This document shows, piece by piece, positions 1 to 9,550 of a stretch of 64,000 nucleotides of DNA; position 1 is the first letter of the stretch, and each line of letters opens with the position of its first letter. A model generated the notes under the pieces. That model ran no database searches. It worked only from the letters and a program-made list of their open reading frames with translations, and was not told the origin of the DNA. This stretch comes from CAZAFC01 sp964484675 (GTDB lineage Bacteria > Patescibacteriota > Saccharimonadia > Saccharimonadales > UBA4665), in NCBI GenBank assembly GCA_964484675.1, contig CAZAFC010000003.1, positions 97,736 to 161,735 on the forward strand, read 5' to 3'. Both the position numbers and the translations under genes were made by a program.

Positions 1-30
1 TTGCATGGCCTTATATTCTTCATTTTCCAT
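1..30 (-). CDS. start of an unidentified protein (partial)
   Basis: An ATG read leftward from base 30 opens a frame that runs off the left edge (begins MENEEYKAMQ). A TATACT box at 43-48 lies 12 bases upstream, the same arrangement as other genes here. Only ten codons are visible, so no function can be given. The next frame ATG is at base 6. Confidence 0.35.
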   Translation of the reverse strand, partial: MENEEYKAMQ

Positions 31-187
31 TACTTTAGCGTCAGTATAACATATCTGTTAACTCGATTCAATAATTACTGGCCGGCACGTGCCTCATAGC
101 GCCATCAGTGAACGCGTTCTGCTGCATCTTTGCGGACTGCGAAATTGAAGCAGCGGCGCAACATGAATGAGCATGGTGCGCCGCGCC

Positions 188-220
188 GCCCGGTACGATG
201 AATTCGCGATCATACCGGGC
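188..220. repeat. inverted repeat downstream of orf159
   Basis: An 8-bp perfect inverted repeat (GCCCGGTA / TACCGGGC) with a 17-base loop lies about 50 bases beyond the stop of the leftward gene at 270-749. It may help end that transcript, but no T-run follows it. The rest of 31-269 shows nothing I can support as a gene. Confidence 0.4.
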
Positions 221-269
221 TTGAGAACGGCTCAACATCAAGACATCGTGTTGTGTGGGTCCCAATGAG

Positions 270-749
270 TTAAGTCAAAGCCAAGCGCTGCCGTGATGTG
301 ACTCGGAAGAATGAACTGCCGGCGCGCAGCGGGGCCAGCGTCGATGTCCGTGTGTACTCATAGCTTATTACCAGGCTGTAGTCTGCGTGATCTTTGCCCT
401 TCGGTAGAGACTTGATAATGCCCGCGTTTTTACTGCTCATCTGTCGCCAACCCAGAATCCGGATGACTGTGTTGTCACCGCGGTTCCACTTGGGAGCAAA
501 GCAAATCGGCTGACCCTGCTCATGGTGCATCACGGTCACGGCTGTGGTTCCGATGCCCGGAACGGCCAGCCAGTACTGCATGCCGCACTTGAGCTGTTTG
601 AGCTTGGTGATTCGCGTGCGCTCAAGCTGTTTGCGCTCGGCCTCGAGTGCCTTGGCGCGCAGTTCGAGCGCTTTGGCTTCTGCCTTCCTACGGAGCTCGT
701 GACGATTCTGCCGGCGACGAGTCAATCGGCCCAAAAGACGACCAAACAT
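270..749 (-). CDS. unrecognised basic, partly coiled-coil protein
   Basis: A 159-residue protein of unknown function. Residues about 10-45 are very rich in Arg, Lys, Glu and Ala (RRRQNRHELRRKAEAKALEL), predicting a charged helix or coiled coil; the rest looks globular with several Trp residues. No signal peptide or membrane segment is obvious. The longer frame from 815 was rejected because an extended -10 box (TGCTATAAT, around 796-804) lies inside it; starting at 749 leaves a leader of about 40 bases. The gene is divergent from malic enzyme and the two promoters share about 90 bases. It belongs to the orphan class with its own promoter and leader. Confidence 0.6.
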   Translation of the reverse strand: MFGRLLGRLTRRRQNRHELRRKAEAKALELRAKALEAERKQLERTRITKLKQLKCGMQYWLAVPGIGTTAVTVMHHEQGQPICFAPKWNRGDNTVIRILGWRQMSSKNAGIIKSLPKGKDHADYSLVISYEYTRTSTLAPLRAGSSFFRVTSRQRLALT

Positions 750-842
750 GATGGAGCCCGCTCTCTGTTGTCCGTGGTTTCCTGCACTGACCGACGGATT
801 ATAGCAGTAGCTCATGCGCTCTGTCTATGCAATACTGTACAC

Positions 843-1973
843 ATGGATTACGCACAAATCGCACTCGAAAAGCACAAAGAACTCAAGGGTAAAATCGAGG
901 TCATGGCCAAGGACACGGTCGATAGTCGCGATAAGCTGAGCACGTACTACACGCCAGGGGTCGGCGCGGTAAGTAGCTACGTGGCCGAGCATCCCGAGGA
1001 AGCGCGCGAGTACACCTGGCTCAATAATACCGTGGCAGTGCTGAGCGATGGCTCGGCAGTGCTTGGCCTTGGCAACATTGGGCCGCTTGGCGCGCTGCCG
1101 GTGATGGAGGGCAAGGCCATGCTGTTCAAGCAGTTTGGCGACGTCAATGCCGTGCCGATCGTGCTGGCTGTGCACACGGCCGACGAAATTGTTGCGGCGG
1201 CCAAAGCGATCGCGCCAAGTTTTGGTGGCATTAATCTCGAGGACATTGCTGCCCCGATTTGTTTTGAAGTTGAGAAGCGGCTCAAAGCCGAGCTCGATAT
1301 TCCGGTCATGCATGACGACCAACACGGCACCGCGATTGTGACGCTCGCGGGTCTTATCAACGCGTGCAAGGTAACTGGCCGCGAACTCAGCAAATGTTCG
1401 ATCGTGCTGGTTGGCGCGGGTGCCGCGGGTGTGGCGATTGCCAAGCTCATTCATCTTTTTGCTGGCACCGATATCGTGAGTGTCGACAGCAAAGGAATTA
1501 TTGGGCCGGGGCGCACTGATCTCAACGCCCAGAAGCAGGAGCTCCTGGCATTTAATAAGCAGGGCAAGAACGGCTCGCTGGCCGACGCCGTGCGGGGCGC
1601 GGACGTTTTTATTGGCGTGTCGCAGCCCGGACTGCTCACTGGCGAGATGGTTCGCAGCATGGCAGAGCGTCCAATCGTGTTCGCTATGTCAAACCCGACA
1701 CCAGAAATCATGCCCGACGAAGCGCGGGCCGCCGGCGCAGCCGTGGTGGCGACTGGGCGCAGCGATTTCCCCAATCAGATCAACAATTCGCTCGCTTTTC
1801 CTGGCATTTTCCGCGGCGCCCTTGATAATCACGTCCGCGCCATCACCGATGAGCATAAGCTCGCGGCTGCTCAGGCGATTGCCGCGCTCGTGCCGCAGCC
1901 CACTGCCGACGAGATCATCCCCGGCCCGTTTCAGCCCGGACTTGCGCAAGCTGTCGCGGCTGTCATCAAATAA
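843..1973 (+). CDS. malic enzyme, short bacterial type
   Basis: This 376-residue enzyme oxidatively decarboxylates malate to pyruvate and CO2 while reducing NAD or NADP. Seen in the sequence: the N-terminal malic motif YYTPGVGAVS (about 36-45) with its Tyr, the Lys in EGKAMLF, the metal-binding stretch MHDDQHGTA, the Rossmann motif GAGAAGVAIAK and the NPTPE motif. The length fits the short bacterial form without a phosphotransacetylase tail. Start 843 was chosen over upstream frame codons because an AATACT -10 box at 831-836 ends six bases before this ATG and no Shine-Dalgarno is present, implying a leaderless mRNA. In a fermentative CPR cell it would link malate and pyruvate. Cofactor preference cannot be read with certainty. 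Confidence 0.93.
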   Translation: MDYAQIALEKHKELKGKIEVMAKDTVDSRDKLSTYYTPGVGAVSSYVAEHPEEAREYTWLNNTVAVLSDGSAVLGLGNIGPLGALPVMEGKAMLFKQFGDVNAVPIVLAVHTADEIVAAAKAIAPSFGGINLEDIAAPICFEVEKRLKAELDIPVMHDDQHGTAIVTLAGLINACKVTGRELSKCSIVLVGAGAAGVAIAKLIHLFAGTDIVSVDSKGIIGPGRTDLNAQKQELLAFNKQGKNGSLADAVRGADVFIGVSQPGLLTGEMVRSMAERPIVFAMSNPTPEIMPDEARAAGAAVVATGRSDFPNQINNSLAFPGIFRGALDNHVRAITDEHKLAAAQAIAALVPQPTADEIIPGPFQPGLAQAVAAVIK

Positions 1974-2025
1974 CGGCTCGCCGGCCGCACATATTCAAGT
2001 AGCCGACCAGTAGTACCGTGCCGAG

Positions 2026-3633
2026 CTAGCTGATAACACGGTAGACTTCTTCGATCGTCGTCTGGCCGGCCACGGCCTTGAGTATGCCATCTTGTAGCAT
2101 GGTGATCATGCCGTCTTCGATGGCCTTCTGCTCGAGCGCGGTTGTGGTGATTTCGTTGGGTGGCTGGCGGAGAAGCTGCTGAATGCCTGGCGTCATGCGC
2201 AGTTGTTCGCGAATTGGCATTTGGCCGATGTAACCGAACGGATGCGCCGTCGACGTCCCGGGCTTGTACAGCGTAAGATTAGTGAGATCAGGCCGTTCAA
2301 CTCCTTGGGGAAGCGTGTCAATAACCGCCTGCAGCTGCGCCTTGAGTCCAGCATCCGGCTGGTAGGCCTGCCTGGTTTCATCGTCGAGCTGGCGAATGAG
2401 CCGTTGCGCCATGATCAAATGAATGGCTGAGGCAAACAACGGGTTGATGCCGATAAAATCGAGCATGCGCGTAAGTGCAGCGGCGGCACTCGAGGCGTGA
2501 AAAGTACTGAGCACCAAGTGGCCTGTGAGCGCAGCTTGTAGGGCCGTACGCGCGGTGTCTTGGTCACGAATTTCGCCGATCATCACGACGTCCGGGTCAA
2601 GCCGCAGCACGGCACGCAGTTTTTCGGCAAAACCCTGGTCGTTCGTGTCGCCCTGCACTGGGATCTGCACCACGCCTTCCATGAAATATTCCACTGGATC
2701 TTCAAGCGTAATAATTTTGCGTTCGTCAGAATTCAAGGTGTTGATAAGCGAATACAACGTCGTCGTTTTGCCCGAACCGGTCGGCCCGACCACGAGCACC
2801 ATGCCCGTCGGGTGCTGGATGATATCGTCGACAACCACTCGTTCACGCTCCGACAGGCCCAAGTGCTCGAGTGTCAGGATCTCCATCCGGAGTGTGAACA
2901 GCCGCATCACAACATCCTGGCCGTACGCCGCTGGCACCGTTTCGACGCGTAAGTTTACCGTGACGTCTTCACCAGTTGCCATGCGATATGTGCGGTTGAT
3001 ATGCCCGGTTTGGGCATCGAGCGCGCCAGTGGAAATATTTGCCGCCACGGCGATCGATGACAGAAGTTGATGGTATTTCTCCCTGGGAAGGTCGGCGATC
3101 GGGTGCAAAACGCCGTCAACGCGAAAGCGAATGCGCACCAGCTCACGCCGATTTTCGAGGTGAATATCCGATGCCTTGAGGTGGTATGCTTGCTGCACGA
3201 GGTATGCCAAAATATCGTCTGCTCGCACTTGCGCAAGAGTTTTGGACACTTCGCCGAACAGTTCCGAGCTCGAGCCGCCCTGCTTGCTGATGGCGATTTC
3301 TTGGTACTCGACTTTTTTGGGCGGGTCGTACAAGCGCATGTACTCGCGGTAGCCCGTGTCGGAAATAATCGCGAAGCCGGTGCGAACATCGGTGAGGTGC
3401 GCGCGCGTATTGTTGATAGTCTGTTGGGATGTGGTGGTCGTGATGCCAAAGAGCGCCGAACTGCCATCGAACCTTAGCGGCACGATACGGTGCGCGTACA
3501 TGTCGGGCACGGTGAAAAAGTCTTTGAACAACAGTTTTTCGCCTGGCTGAGACGTGTCATAATAGTCTAAATTAAGCAGCCTGGCGCGACGCTCGGTCGC
3601 CTGCTCTTCGTCTTGGCGCGGATCAGAACTCAT
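2026..3633 (-). CDS. pilB: PilB/GspE-type secretion ATPase lacking the zinc motif
   Basis: A 535-residue hexameric ATPase of the type IV pilus / type II secretion family, expected at the inner face of the membrane where it powers pilin assembly. Visible: an N-terminal MshEN-like region, Walker A GPTGSGKTTT (about 283-292), Asp box TLEDPVEYF, Walker B DPDVVMIGEIRD, and the His box region. The C-terminal tetracysteine zinc site of the family is gone: the first CxxC reads LDDET and the second pair reads GTSTAHPFGY. No other pilus gene is adjacent. The start at 3633 follows TATACT (3640-3645) by six bases, so the 14-codon longer frame is rejected. Confidence 0.9.
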   Translation of the reverse strand: MSSDPRQDEEQATERRARLLNLDYYDTSQPGEKLLFKDFFTVPDMYAHRIVPLRFDGSSALFGITTTTSQQTINNTRAHLTDVRTGFAIISDTGYREYMRLYDPPKKVEYQEIAISKQGGSSSELFGEVSKTLAQVRADDILAYLVQQAYHLKASDIHLENRRELVRIRFRVDGVLHPIADLPREKYHQLLSSIAVAANISTGALDAQTGHINRTYRMATGEDVTVNLRVETVPAAYGQDVVMRLFTLRMEILTLEHLGLSERERVVVDDIIQHPTGMVLVVGPTGSGKTTTLYSLINTLNSDERKIITLEDPVEYFMEGVVQIPVQGDTNDQGFAEKLRAVLRLDPDVVMIGEIRDQDTARTALQAALTGHLVLSTFHASSAAAALTRMLDFIGINPLFASAIHLIMAQRLIRQLDDETRQAYQPDAGLKAQLQAVIDTLPQGVERPDLTNLTLYKPGTSTAHPFGYIGQMPIREQLRMTPGIQQLLRQPPNEITTTALEQKAIEDGMITMLQDGILKAVAGQTTIEEVYRVIS

Positions 3634-3665
3634 GCGCTCAGTATAGCATGAGCACATTGCCGCTG

Positions 3666-3701
3666 CGAGCATTTTGGCGGCAGATCGCCCCGCAAAATGC
3701 T
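3666..3701. repeat. hairpin between the SpoU gene and pilB
   Basis: GAGCATTTTG and CAAAATGCTC form a perfect 10-bp stem around a 16-base GC-rich loop, just after the stop of the SpoU-family gene. A terminator or processing signal for that gene is likely, although a T-run is missing. Confidence 0.5.
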
Positions 3702-3705
3702 CGAG

Positions 3706-4206
3706 TTACCACTCGGCGAATGTGCACCGATACAGCGCCATCGCGGCCGCCTGCGCGACGTTGAACGACTCTTTGCGACCAAACATGGGAATCTCGAGCG
3801 CCAAGTCGCACGCTGCAAGCACTTCAGGTTCCACGCCCTCGACTTCACGACCTATAAGAAGGGCGATTTTCGCCGGGGGCATGAACGCCGGCAGCGGCAC
3901 TGCGCCGGGCGCTTGCTCGACAGCCGCTACCACAAAACCTTCACGCTGAAGCTGCACGATCAATGCCAACACGTCGGGCACTTGCTCCCAGGCGATCATA
4001 TCTTCGGCATCGAGCGCCGTCTTGTGGATTTGGCGAGCAATCCTGGCGCTTTCGTGCGGCAAGCGGCCATCATGCTGCATGGGCGGATATGGCGTGTAGC
4101 CAGTCAGATACACCTTGGCCGTGCCAAGCCCCTCGGCGGTGCGAAGGAGCGAACCGACGTTGTGGCAACTCCGCAGGTTGTGTGCAATCAGGACAATCTC
4201 AGACAT
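3706..4206 (-). CDS. SpoU/TrmH-family RNA 2'-O-methyltransferase
   Basis: A 166-residue SPOUT-fold methyltransferase that uses S-adenosylmethionine to methylate a ribose 2'-OH in tRNA or rRNA. The three SpoU motifs are visible: NLRSCHNVGSLLRTAEG near the N terminus with the conserved Asn and Arg, LLIGREVEGVEPEVL, and IPMFGRKESFNVAQAAAMALY at the C terminus that forms the knot and SAM site. It lacks the extra N-terminal substrate-binding domain of larger relatives; the target is not deducible. Start 4206 lies nine bases after TATACT (4216-4221); the longer frame from 4245 would place that promoter inside the gene. Confidence 0.9.
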   Translation of the reverse strand: MSEIVLIAHNLRSCHNVGSLLRTAEGLGTAKVYLTGYTPYPPMQHDGRLPHESARIARQIHKTALDAEDMIAWEQVPDVLALIVQLQREGFVVAAVEQAPGAVPLPAFMPPAKIALLIGREVEGVEPEVLAACDLALEIPMFGRKESFNVAQAAAMALYRCTFAEW

Positions 4207-4298
4207 AATTTGCTCAGTATACCTCAGTGAGGCTTGCCTTCGCAAAAATGTCGCTCATCTCTGAAGCCTACTCAGCCCGGGTGACCGATCAGACGGAT

Positions 4299-5225
4299 TC
4301 AATAAATGCTGCCGGCTGCACGCGTTAGCACGACTGCGGCAACTGCGACACCAGCAAGCGCAATATCAAGTGCAGGATGCGCGAGCAGCAAAGATTCGCC
4401 GCGAACAAGCACTCGATGCCACGCACGAGTGTGGCGAACGGCGAGCATCAGCACGGCAGCGATCGCCGTTAGCATGAGGGCGGCAATCATCCAGGAGGCG
4501 CTGCTTCCGCTGAGCATTTGCAGCTGGGCGATGTTTTGCGCTTCACCTGAGAATAGTTGCGGCCGTGGTGTGCTAGGTCGCGATGTAGTGCTCACGCCAG
4601 CCAAAGCCTGGCCGCTCGTTGCCGCGGTGCTCGGTTCGCCATACAGCGCAACCACGATCGTTTCGGCACCGTGCCCCTGAAAGTGTGCGGCCTGCACAAT
4701 GCCAAATCCAACGTCTTGATATGCGTCCTGCAAGAGATTAGCACGATGTTCGGGGCTGCTCAGCCAAGCCGTTGTTACGGCACTTGTTGAGGCAAATCCA
4801 TAGGCTAGATTCTCGCCAGCCACTGCGTATGAGTAGCCGGCCGCACGAATAAATGTCCACGGCGTGGCACCGTTCGGCGTATTGTGCGACCAATAATTGC
4901 GTGCAGCCATATCTCGTGCTTTGGCTTGCGCAGCCTGCATCAACTGCGAATTAAGCTTTAATGAATTTTCGTGGTCGCTGCTTCGTGCTTTGTTGGTCGC
5001 CTGCAGCAGCGAAGACGCCGTTATGCTGTTCGCACTGACGCCGAGCACGCCACCAACGCCGCGAGAGAGCACGGCACTACACACAAAACCGAGCGCGATA
5101 ATCGCTACGATTGGCAAATACGGCAAATACGGCTTTGAATAATGCTTCGACACACGGTGATGCTGGCCGGTTCGCTTTTTCTGATGCGGCGAAACTGCTC
5201 GCTTGGGTTTGGCAACGAGAACCAT
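4299..5225 (-). CDS. membrane-anchored CAP/SCP-domain protein
   Basis: A 308-residue protein: a basic cytoplasmic N terminus, one membrane helix (about 35-60), an extracytoplasmic CAP (SCP/PR-1, CysRich secretory) domain at about 70-200, a Ser/Thr-rich linker, and two C-terminal hydrophobic segments. CAP hallmarks seen are ARNYWSHNTPNG, GENLAYGF and SPEHRANLL followed by DVGFGI. Bacterial CAP proteins are secreted or surface proteins of mostly unknown role, sometimes peptidase-like or lipid-binding. TATACT (5234-5239) ends eight bases before the ATG, so the transcript should be almost leaderless. Confidence 0.85.
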   Translation of the reverse strand: MVLVAKPKRAVSPHQKKRTGQHHRVSKHYSKPYLPYLPIVAIIALGFVCSAVLSRGVGGVLGVSANSITASSLLQATNKARSSDHENSLKLNSQLMQAAQAKARDMAARNYWSHNTPNGATPWTFIRAAGYSYAVAGENLAYGFASTSAVTTAWLSSPEHRANLLQDAYQDVGFGIVQAAHFQGHGAETIVVALYGEPSTAATSGQALAGVSTTSRPSTPRPQLFSGEAQNIAQLQMLSGSSASWMIAALMLTAIAAVLMLAVRHTRAWHRVLVRGESLLLAHPALDIALAGVAVAAVVLTRAAGSIY

Positions 5226-5341
5226 ACGATCGCAGTATAGCACCGCTTATGTTTGCGCGCTACTACATTGCGGCCGCCGACGGTATCTTCCGCTTTTTAT
5301 GCACGCTAGCTCATCCAGCTTAGCGATTTGGCCAGCCCTGC

Positions 5342-8300
5342 TTACTGGATCTTGAGATTCTCGGCACCTACGAGTTCACGCAGCCGTTCAAGCGTTGCGC
5401 CACTGCGCTCAATGCCACCGGGCAATTTGATGATCTGCTTGCTTTCGGGAGGCCCAAGCACGAGCACAACATCGGTCGAGCCACTCGATTCATCAATTGC
5501 CGTTTTCAGCGAAAGCAGTTTGGCTTGGTCCTGACTGTCGAGCAAGCGAATAAAAATGCGCTCGTTCTTGGGCGGCAAGCTGCTGCCAACACCTTTGGTT
5601 GCAGCGGCCGCAGCGTTTGGGCGAGCAGAGGTTACGCCAGCCGCAACCACACGTTTCACGCCTGGCGCCCGCAATTTCCTGCCCGTCAGCTGGTAGTTCG
5701 CCGCTTGCTCGGCGGTGATTTCCCGGGCATCGTCAACCAAAATCTTCACCTCCTCGCCCAAATTCCCGTCGCGGTCCTTGGCCGAAACTTTGCCGCGCGA
5801 CAGCACGACTGTATCACGCTCCCAAAGTCCGGTCGTCTGCTGGTAGGCATTCGGAAATAGGATGAGCTCAGTTTCGCCGGTCTGATCTTCGAGCTTCACG
5901 AAAGCCATTTTCTGACCGTTTTTGGTGGTAATCTCGCGAATGTCGACGATCGTTCCGCCCACCGTGGCAGCCTTGCCGTCATGTTCGGGCTTGATAGTGC
6001 CGAGCGGCATTGTCTGTTCACTTAAGAAATTTTCAAACATCGCCAGCGGGTGCTGACTGAGGTACAGGCCGAGCAACTCGCGCTCCCACAACAGCTGTTC
6101 GCGCGCAGTGTACAGCGTAAGTGGCTTTTCCAGCAACAACTGCGGTTTAGTGGCGGAGACGTTTTCTTCGTCTGCGAGCAGGCCAAACAGATCCGTCTGG
6201 CCGCTGTTGGCTTCCTTCTGAAGTCGCGCGCCGTATGCCAGCATCGCGTCCATATTGTGAAGCAGCTTGGAGCGGTCGCCGTAGCGATCGAAGGCGCCGG
6301 CGCGCACCAAGCTTTCGAGCGCCTTGCGATTCACGATGCGAACGTTGACTTGGCTGAAAAAATCCTCGAGCGTGGCAAATTCGCCGTTGGCCTCGCGTAC
6401 GCGCAATATTTCCTCGACCGCCCCCGAGCCGACGTTCTTGATGGCATTCATGCCGAAGCGAATCGGCGCTTTGCGGTCATCAGGGTTTTGCGGGCTGGGC
6501 ACCACCGCGAACTCATGGAATGATTCATTGACATCTGGCTGGAGCACGTTGATGCCCATCTTCTTGCATTCGGCAATTTCCACCGCTAGCCGATCGGTGT
6601 CGTCAAAATCACTTGTCATCACGGCCGCCATAAAAGCCGACGGATAGTGCGCCTTGAGGTAAGCCGTTTGGTAGGCGATCAGGCCGTAGCACGCGGCGTG
6701 CGACTTGTTGAAACAGTAGGCCGCGAAATCCTCGAGCTGCTTCCAGAACGTTTCCATTTCGGCTGGATTCGCGCCATTTTTGACTGCGCCATTAATAAAA
6801 TCCACCTTCATTTTCTGCATCACTTCAATCTTTTTTTTGCCGATTGCTTTGCGCAACGTGTCGGCCTGGCCACCAGTAAATCCGGACAGCTCCTTCGAAA
6901 TTTGCATCACCTGCTCCTGATATACGAGCACGCCATATGTTGGCTGAAGCGCCGGGATCATCAAGTCGTGCACGTATTTGATCTCTTTGAGGCCGTGCTT
7001 TCGGGCAATAAAGTCATCGATGAACTGCATCGGACCAGGCCGATACAGCGCCACCATAGCGATGATGTCATCGAACACCGTCGGCTTGAGCTCGCGCAAG
7101 TATCGCTTCATGCCGGCAGATTCAAGCTGAAAAACACCTGTGGTATCGCCACGCTGGAATAGCTCAAACGTCCGCTGATCGTCGAGCGGCAAGGTGTTGA
7201 TGTCAATCTCAACACCATAGACGCGCTTAATAATCCGCAGACAATTATTGATGATTGTGAGGTTTGACAGCCCAAGGAAGTCCATTTTGAGCAAGCCGAG
7301 CTCCTCGATCGGATCCTTCGGATACTGCGTAGACACGACGCCTTTTTGCGCCATTTCGAGCGGGGCAAACTTGACGATATCGTCGGGCGCAATCACCACA
7401 CCGGCAGCGTGCACACCGTGCGAGCGAATCGTCCCCTCCACGCGAATCGCGAGGTCAAACACTTCGCGCGCCGACTCGTTTTCTTCATATTCCTTTTTGA
7501 GATCGGGGTCACTGACGAGCGATTTTTCGAGCGGAATGTGATGACCTTGCACGGGTGCCGGAATCATTTTGGCCCAGCGGTCGGCTTCGGCGTAAGGCAC
7601 TTGGAGCACACGCGCGACGTCACGCACGGCGTTGCGCGCGGCCATCGTGCCAAACGTCACGATGTTCGCCACGCGATTCTGGCCGTATTTTTCGGCACAA
7701 TATTGAATCACTTCGTCGCGGCGCGTGTCCTGGATATCGATGTCGACATCAGGCATGCTGATGCGGTCTGGGTTCAGGAATCGCTCAAACAGCAGATCGT
7801 ACTTGAGTGGGTCGAGCTCAGTGATCTTGAGCGAGTACGAAATGATCGAGCCGGCGGCCGAACCGCGTCCCGGCCCGAACACGATGCCTTGGTCTTTGCC
7901 CCAGTTCATAAAATCGGCGATGATCAAAAAGTAGCCGTTGAAGCCCATTTGCGAAATAATGCCGAGCTCATAATCGGTACGCTCGAGCACTTCGGGCGAC
8001 AAAAGTTGGCGTGCTTGCTCGACATCAAGTTCCTTGGCGTCGGCCTCGGCCATGCCGCCATATCGCCACGCCAACCCCTTAAAGACAAGTTTGTGCAAGT
8101 ACGTTTCTTCTGTTTCGCCCCGAGGCACCGGGAATTTTGGAATGAGAATGTCGCCAAGCTTGATCTGAATATCGCAGCGATCGGCGATTTCGCGCGTCGT
8201 TTTGATAACCTCGGGATGCTCGGCGCCCCAACGGTCGATCAGCTCCTGCGGATCAACCACATGCAGCGGGTAATCCTTGAGACTCATGCGTTTTTCGTCG

Positions 8301-9046
8301 CTCAAGAACGAGCCGGTGCCCACGCACAGCAGGATTTCGTGCGCGTCTTGATCCTCGTGCTTGAGGTAATGCGCGTCGCACGTCAGCGCCACTTTGATGC
8401 CCAGCTCCTTGCCCAATCGCAGTACCTGCGCGTTAATTGCCTCTTGGTCTTTGCTCGGCAGCGGATTGTCGGGGTGGCCGTGATCTTGGATCTCGAGATA
8501 ATATCGATCGCCAAAAACACTCTGATACCAGCGAGCCACCTCGCGCGCCTGCTCGTACTGTTCGTTGCGCAGCGCGTCGCCAACTTCGCCACCCATGCAG
8601 GCACTCAGCGCGATGATGCCTTCATTGTATTTCTCGAGCAGATCGTGGTCGATACGCGGGTAGTAGTAAAATCCGTCGAGGTTAGCCGTAGTGCTGAGCT
8701 GCATCAAATTTTGGTAGCCCTTGTGGTTCATCGCCAGCAAAATCAGGTGAAAACGCTGCTTGTCTTTCTGCGGATCTTTGTCGGTGTGTTTGCGTGCCGC
8801 CACGTACGTCTCGATGCCGATGATCGGTTTCACGCCGCTGGCCTGTGCCTGCTTGTAAAATTCAATCGCGCCCGAAAGCGTACCGTGGTCGGTCATCGCC
8901 ACCGCTTCCATACCAGTTTCTTTGGCAAACTTGAACAGGGCCGGCAGCTTGGTCAGCCCATCGAGCAAGCTAAACTGCGTGTGATTGTGCAGATGCACGT
9001 AGTCGCTTGGCCGCAACTCAGTGGTAGCAGGATTCAAATCAGCCAT
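5342..9046 (-). CDS. dnaE: DNA polymerase III alpha subunit
   Basis: The 1,234-residue replicative polymerase of the DnaE1 type. Domains in order: PHP domain (VHLHNHTQFSLLDG near residue 17, MTDHGTLSGA), polymerase palm and fingers with GPGRGSAAGS and the catalytic Asp motif PDVDIDIQDTRRDE, the HhH/duplex-binding part, and a C-terminal OB fold (VGGTIVDIREITTKNG) with a tau-binding-like tail. The length is normal for bacteria. The ATG at 9046 is 19 bases after TATACT (9066-9071), leaving a leader of roughly 12 bases. It is expressed on its own, divergent from nothing nearby. Confidence 0.97.
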   Translation of the reverse strand: MADLNPATTELRPSDYVHLHNHTQFSLLDGLTKLPALFKFAKETGMEAVAMTDHGTLSGAIEFYKQAQASGVKPIIGIETYVAARKHTDKDPQKDKQRFHLILLAMNHKGYQNLMQLSTTANLDGFYYYPRIDHDLLEKYNEGIIALSACMGGEVGDALRNEQYEQAREVARWYQSVFGDRYYLEIQDHGHPDNPLPSKDQEAINAQVLRLGKELGIKVALTCDAHYLKHEDQDAHEILLCVGTGSFLSDEKRMSLKDYPLHVVDPQELIDRWGAEHPEVIKTTREIADRCDIQIKLGDILIPKFPVPRGETEETYLHKLVFKGLAWRYGGMAEADAKELDVEQARQLLSPEVLERTDYELGIISQMGFNGYFLIIADFMNWGKDQGIVFGPGRGSAAGSIISYSLKITELDPLKYDLLFERFLNPDRISMPDVDIDIQDTRRDEVIQYCAEKYGQNRVANIVTFGTMAARNAVRDVARVLQVPYAEADRWAKMIPAPVQGHHIPLEKSLVSDPDLKKEYEENESAREVFDLAIRVEGTIRSHGVHAAGVVIAPDDIVKFAPLEMAQKGVVSTQYPKDPIEELGLLKMDFLGLSNLTIINNCLRIIKRVYGVEIDINTLPLDDQRTFELFQRGDTTGVFQLESAGMKRYLRELKPTVFDDIIAMVALYRPGPMQFIDDFIARKHGLKEIKYVHDLMIPALQPTYGVLVYQEQVMQISKELSGFTGGQADTLRKAIGKKKIEVMQKMKVDFINGAVKNGANPAEMETFWKQLEDFAAYCFNKSHAACYGLIAYQTAYLKAHYPSAFMAAVMTSDFDDTDRLAVEIAECKKMGINVLQPDVNESFHEFAVVPSPQNPDDRKAPIRFGMNAIKNVGSGAVEEILRVREANGEFATLEDFFSQVNVRIVNRKALESLVRAGAFDRYGDRSKLLHNMDAMLAYGARLQKEANSGQTDLFGLLADEENVSATKPQLLLEKPLTLYTAREQLLWERELLGLYLSQHPLAMFENFLSEQTMPLGTIKPEHDGKAATVGGTIVDIREITTKNGQKMAFVKLEDQTGETELILFPNAYQQTTGLWERDTVVLSRGKVSAKDRDGNLGEEVKILVDDAREITAEQAANYQLTGRKLRAPGVKRVVAAGVTSARPNAAAAATKGVGSSLPPKNERIFIRLLDSQDQAKLLSLKTAIDESSGSTDVVLVLGPPESKQIIKLPGGIERSGATLERLRELVGAENLKIQ

Positions 9047-9142
9047 GTCTCATTTCTCTGCTTGTAGTATACCGAATCGCGCTCGAGTTTGGCAGGTTTT
9101 GAGGCACGTTTTACAACGCTTATGGTTGGCAATTCGGCGGAG

Positions 9143-9550
9143 CTACTTGGCAGCGAGGTACTTCTTGAGGCTGTCCACGGCCTTGCCGGCGGCATCGATC
9201 GCTTTTTGTAGATCTTGATCGTCGGTAAGCTTGCCTTCGTGCACATTGCTGAGCACCTCACGGACTTTTTCGCGCACCGCCATGGCTTTTTCGGACACGG
9301 CGTTCAGCTCTTTTTTGACCTTATCACTGGCATCACTCGTTTGCTCGTTCGCCTGGGCGAGCAAATCATTGAGTTGGGTGTGAACTTTTTTGAGTTGCTT
9401 CTCTGTTTCGGAGATTTGCTCGGATGCCTTGCGTGTCAGCTGGGCGCGGGTGTCGCTGCCCTTTTTAGGAGCAGTCAGCAGCCCTGCCAAGTATCCGGCG
9501 GCGGCTGCCGCCATCGTGCCAATCGCCATTCGCTTCGCTGTTTTACTCAT
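9143..9550 (-). CDS. YtxH-domain protein
   Basis: A 135-residue protein with a short N-terminal hydrophobic segment (GTMAAAAAGYLAGLLTAPKKG), the YtxH signature of a helix followed by APKKG, then a long Lys/Glu-rich helical region (about 35-125). Family members are small stress-linked or envelope-associated proteins of unclear biochemistry. It is the second gene of a two-gene operon: its ATG lies inside the end of the upstream gene (ATGAGTAA, 8-base overlap) and a GGAG Shine-Dalgarno sits six bases upstream, so the longer frame to 9652 was rejected. Confidence 0.82.
   Translation of the reverse strand: MSKTAKRMAIGTMAAAAAGYLAGLLTAPKKGSDTRAQLTRKASEQISETEKQLKKVHTQLNDLLAQANEQTSDASDKVKKELNAVSEKAMAVREKVREVLSNVHEGKLTDDQDLQKAIDAAGKAVDSLKKYLAAK

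Noticed and set aside
7346..9067. 573-codon open frame opposite dnaE
   Set aside because: It is the mirror of a clear dnaE gene; no promoter or ribosome site and an implausible His/Arg-rich composition.
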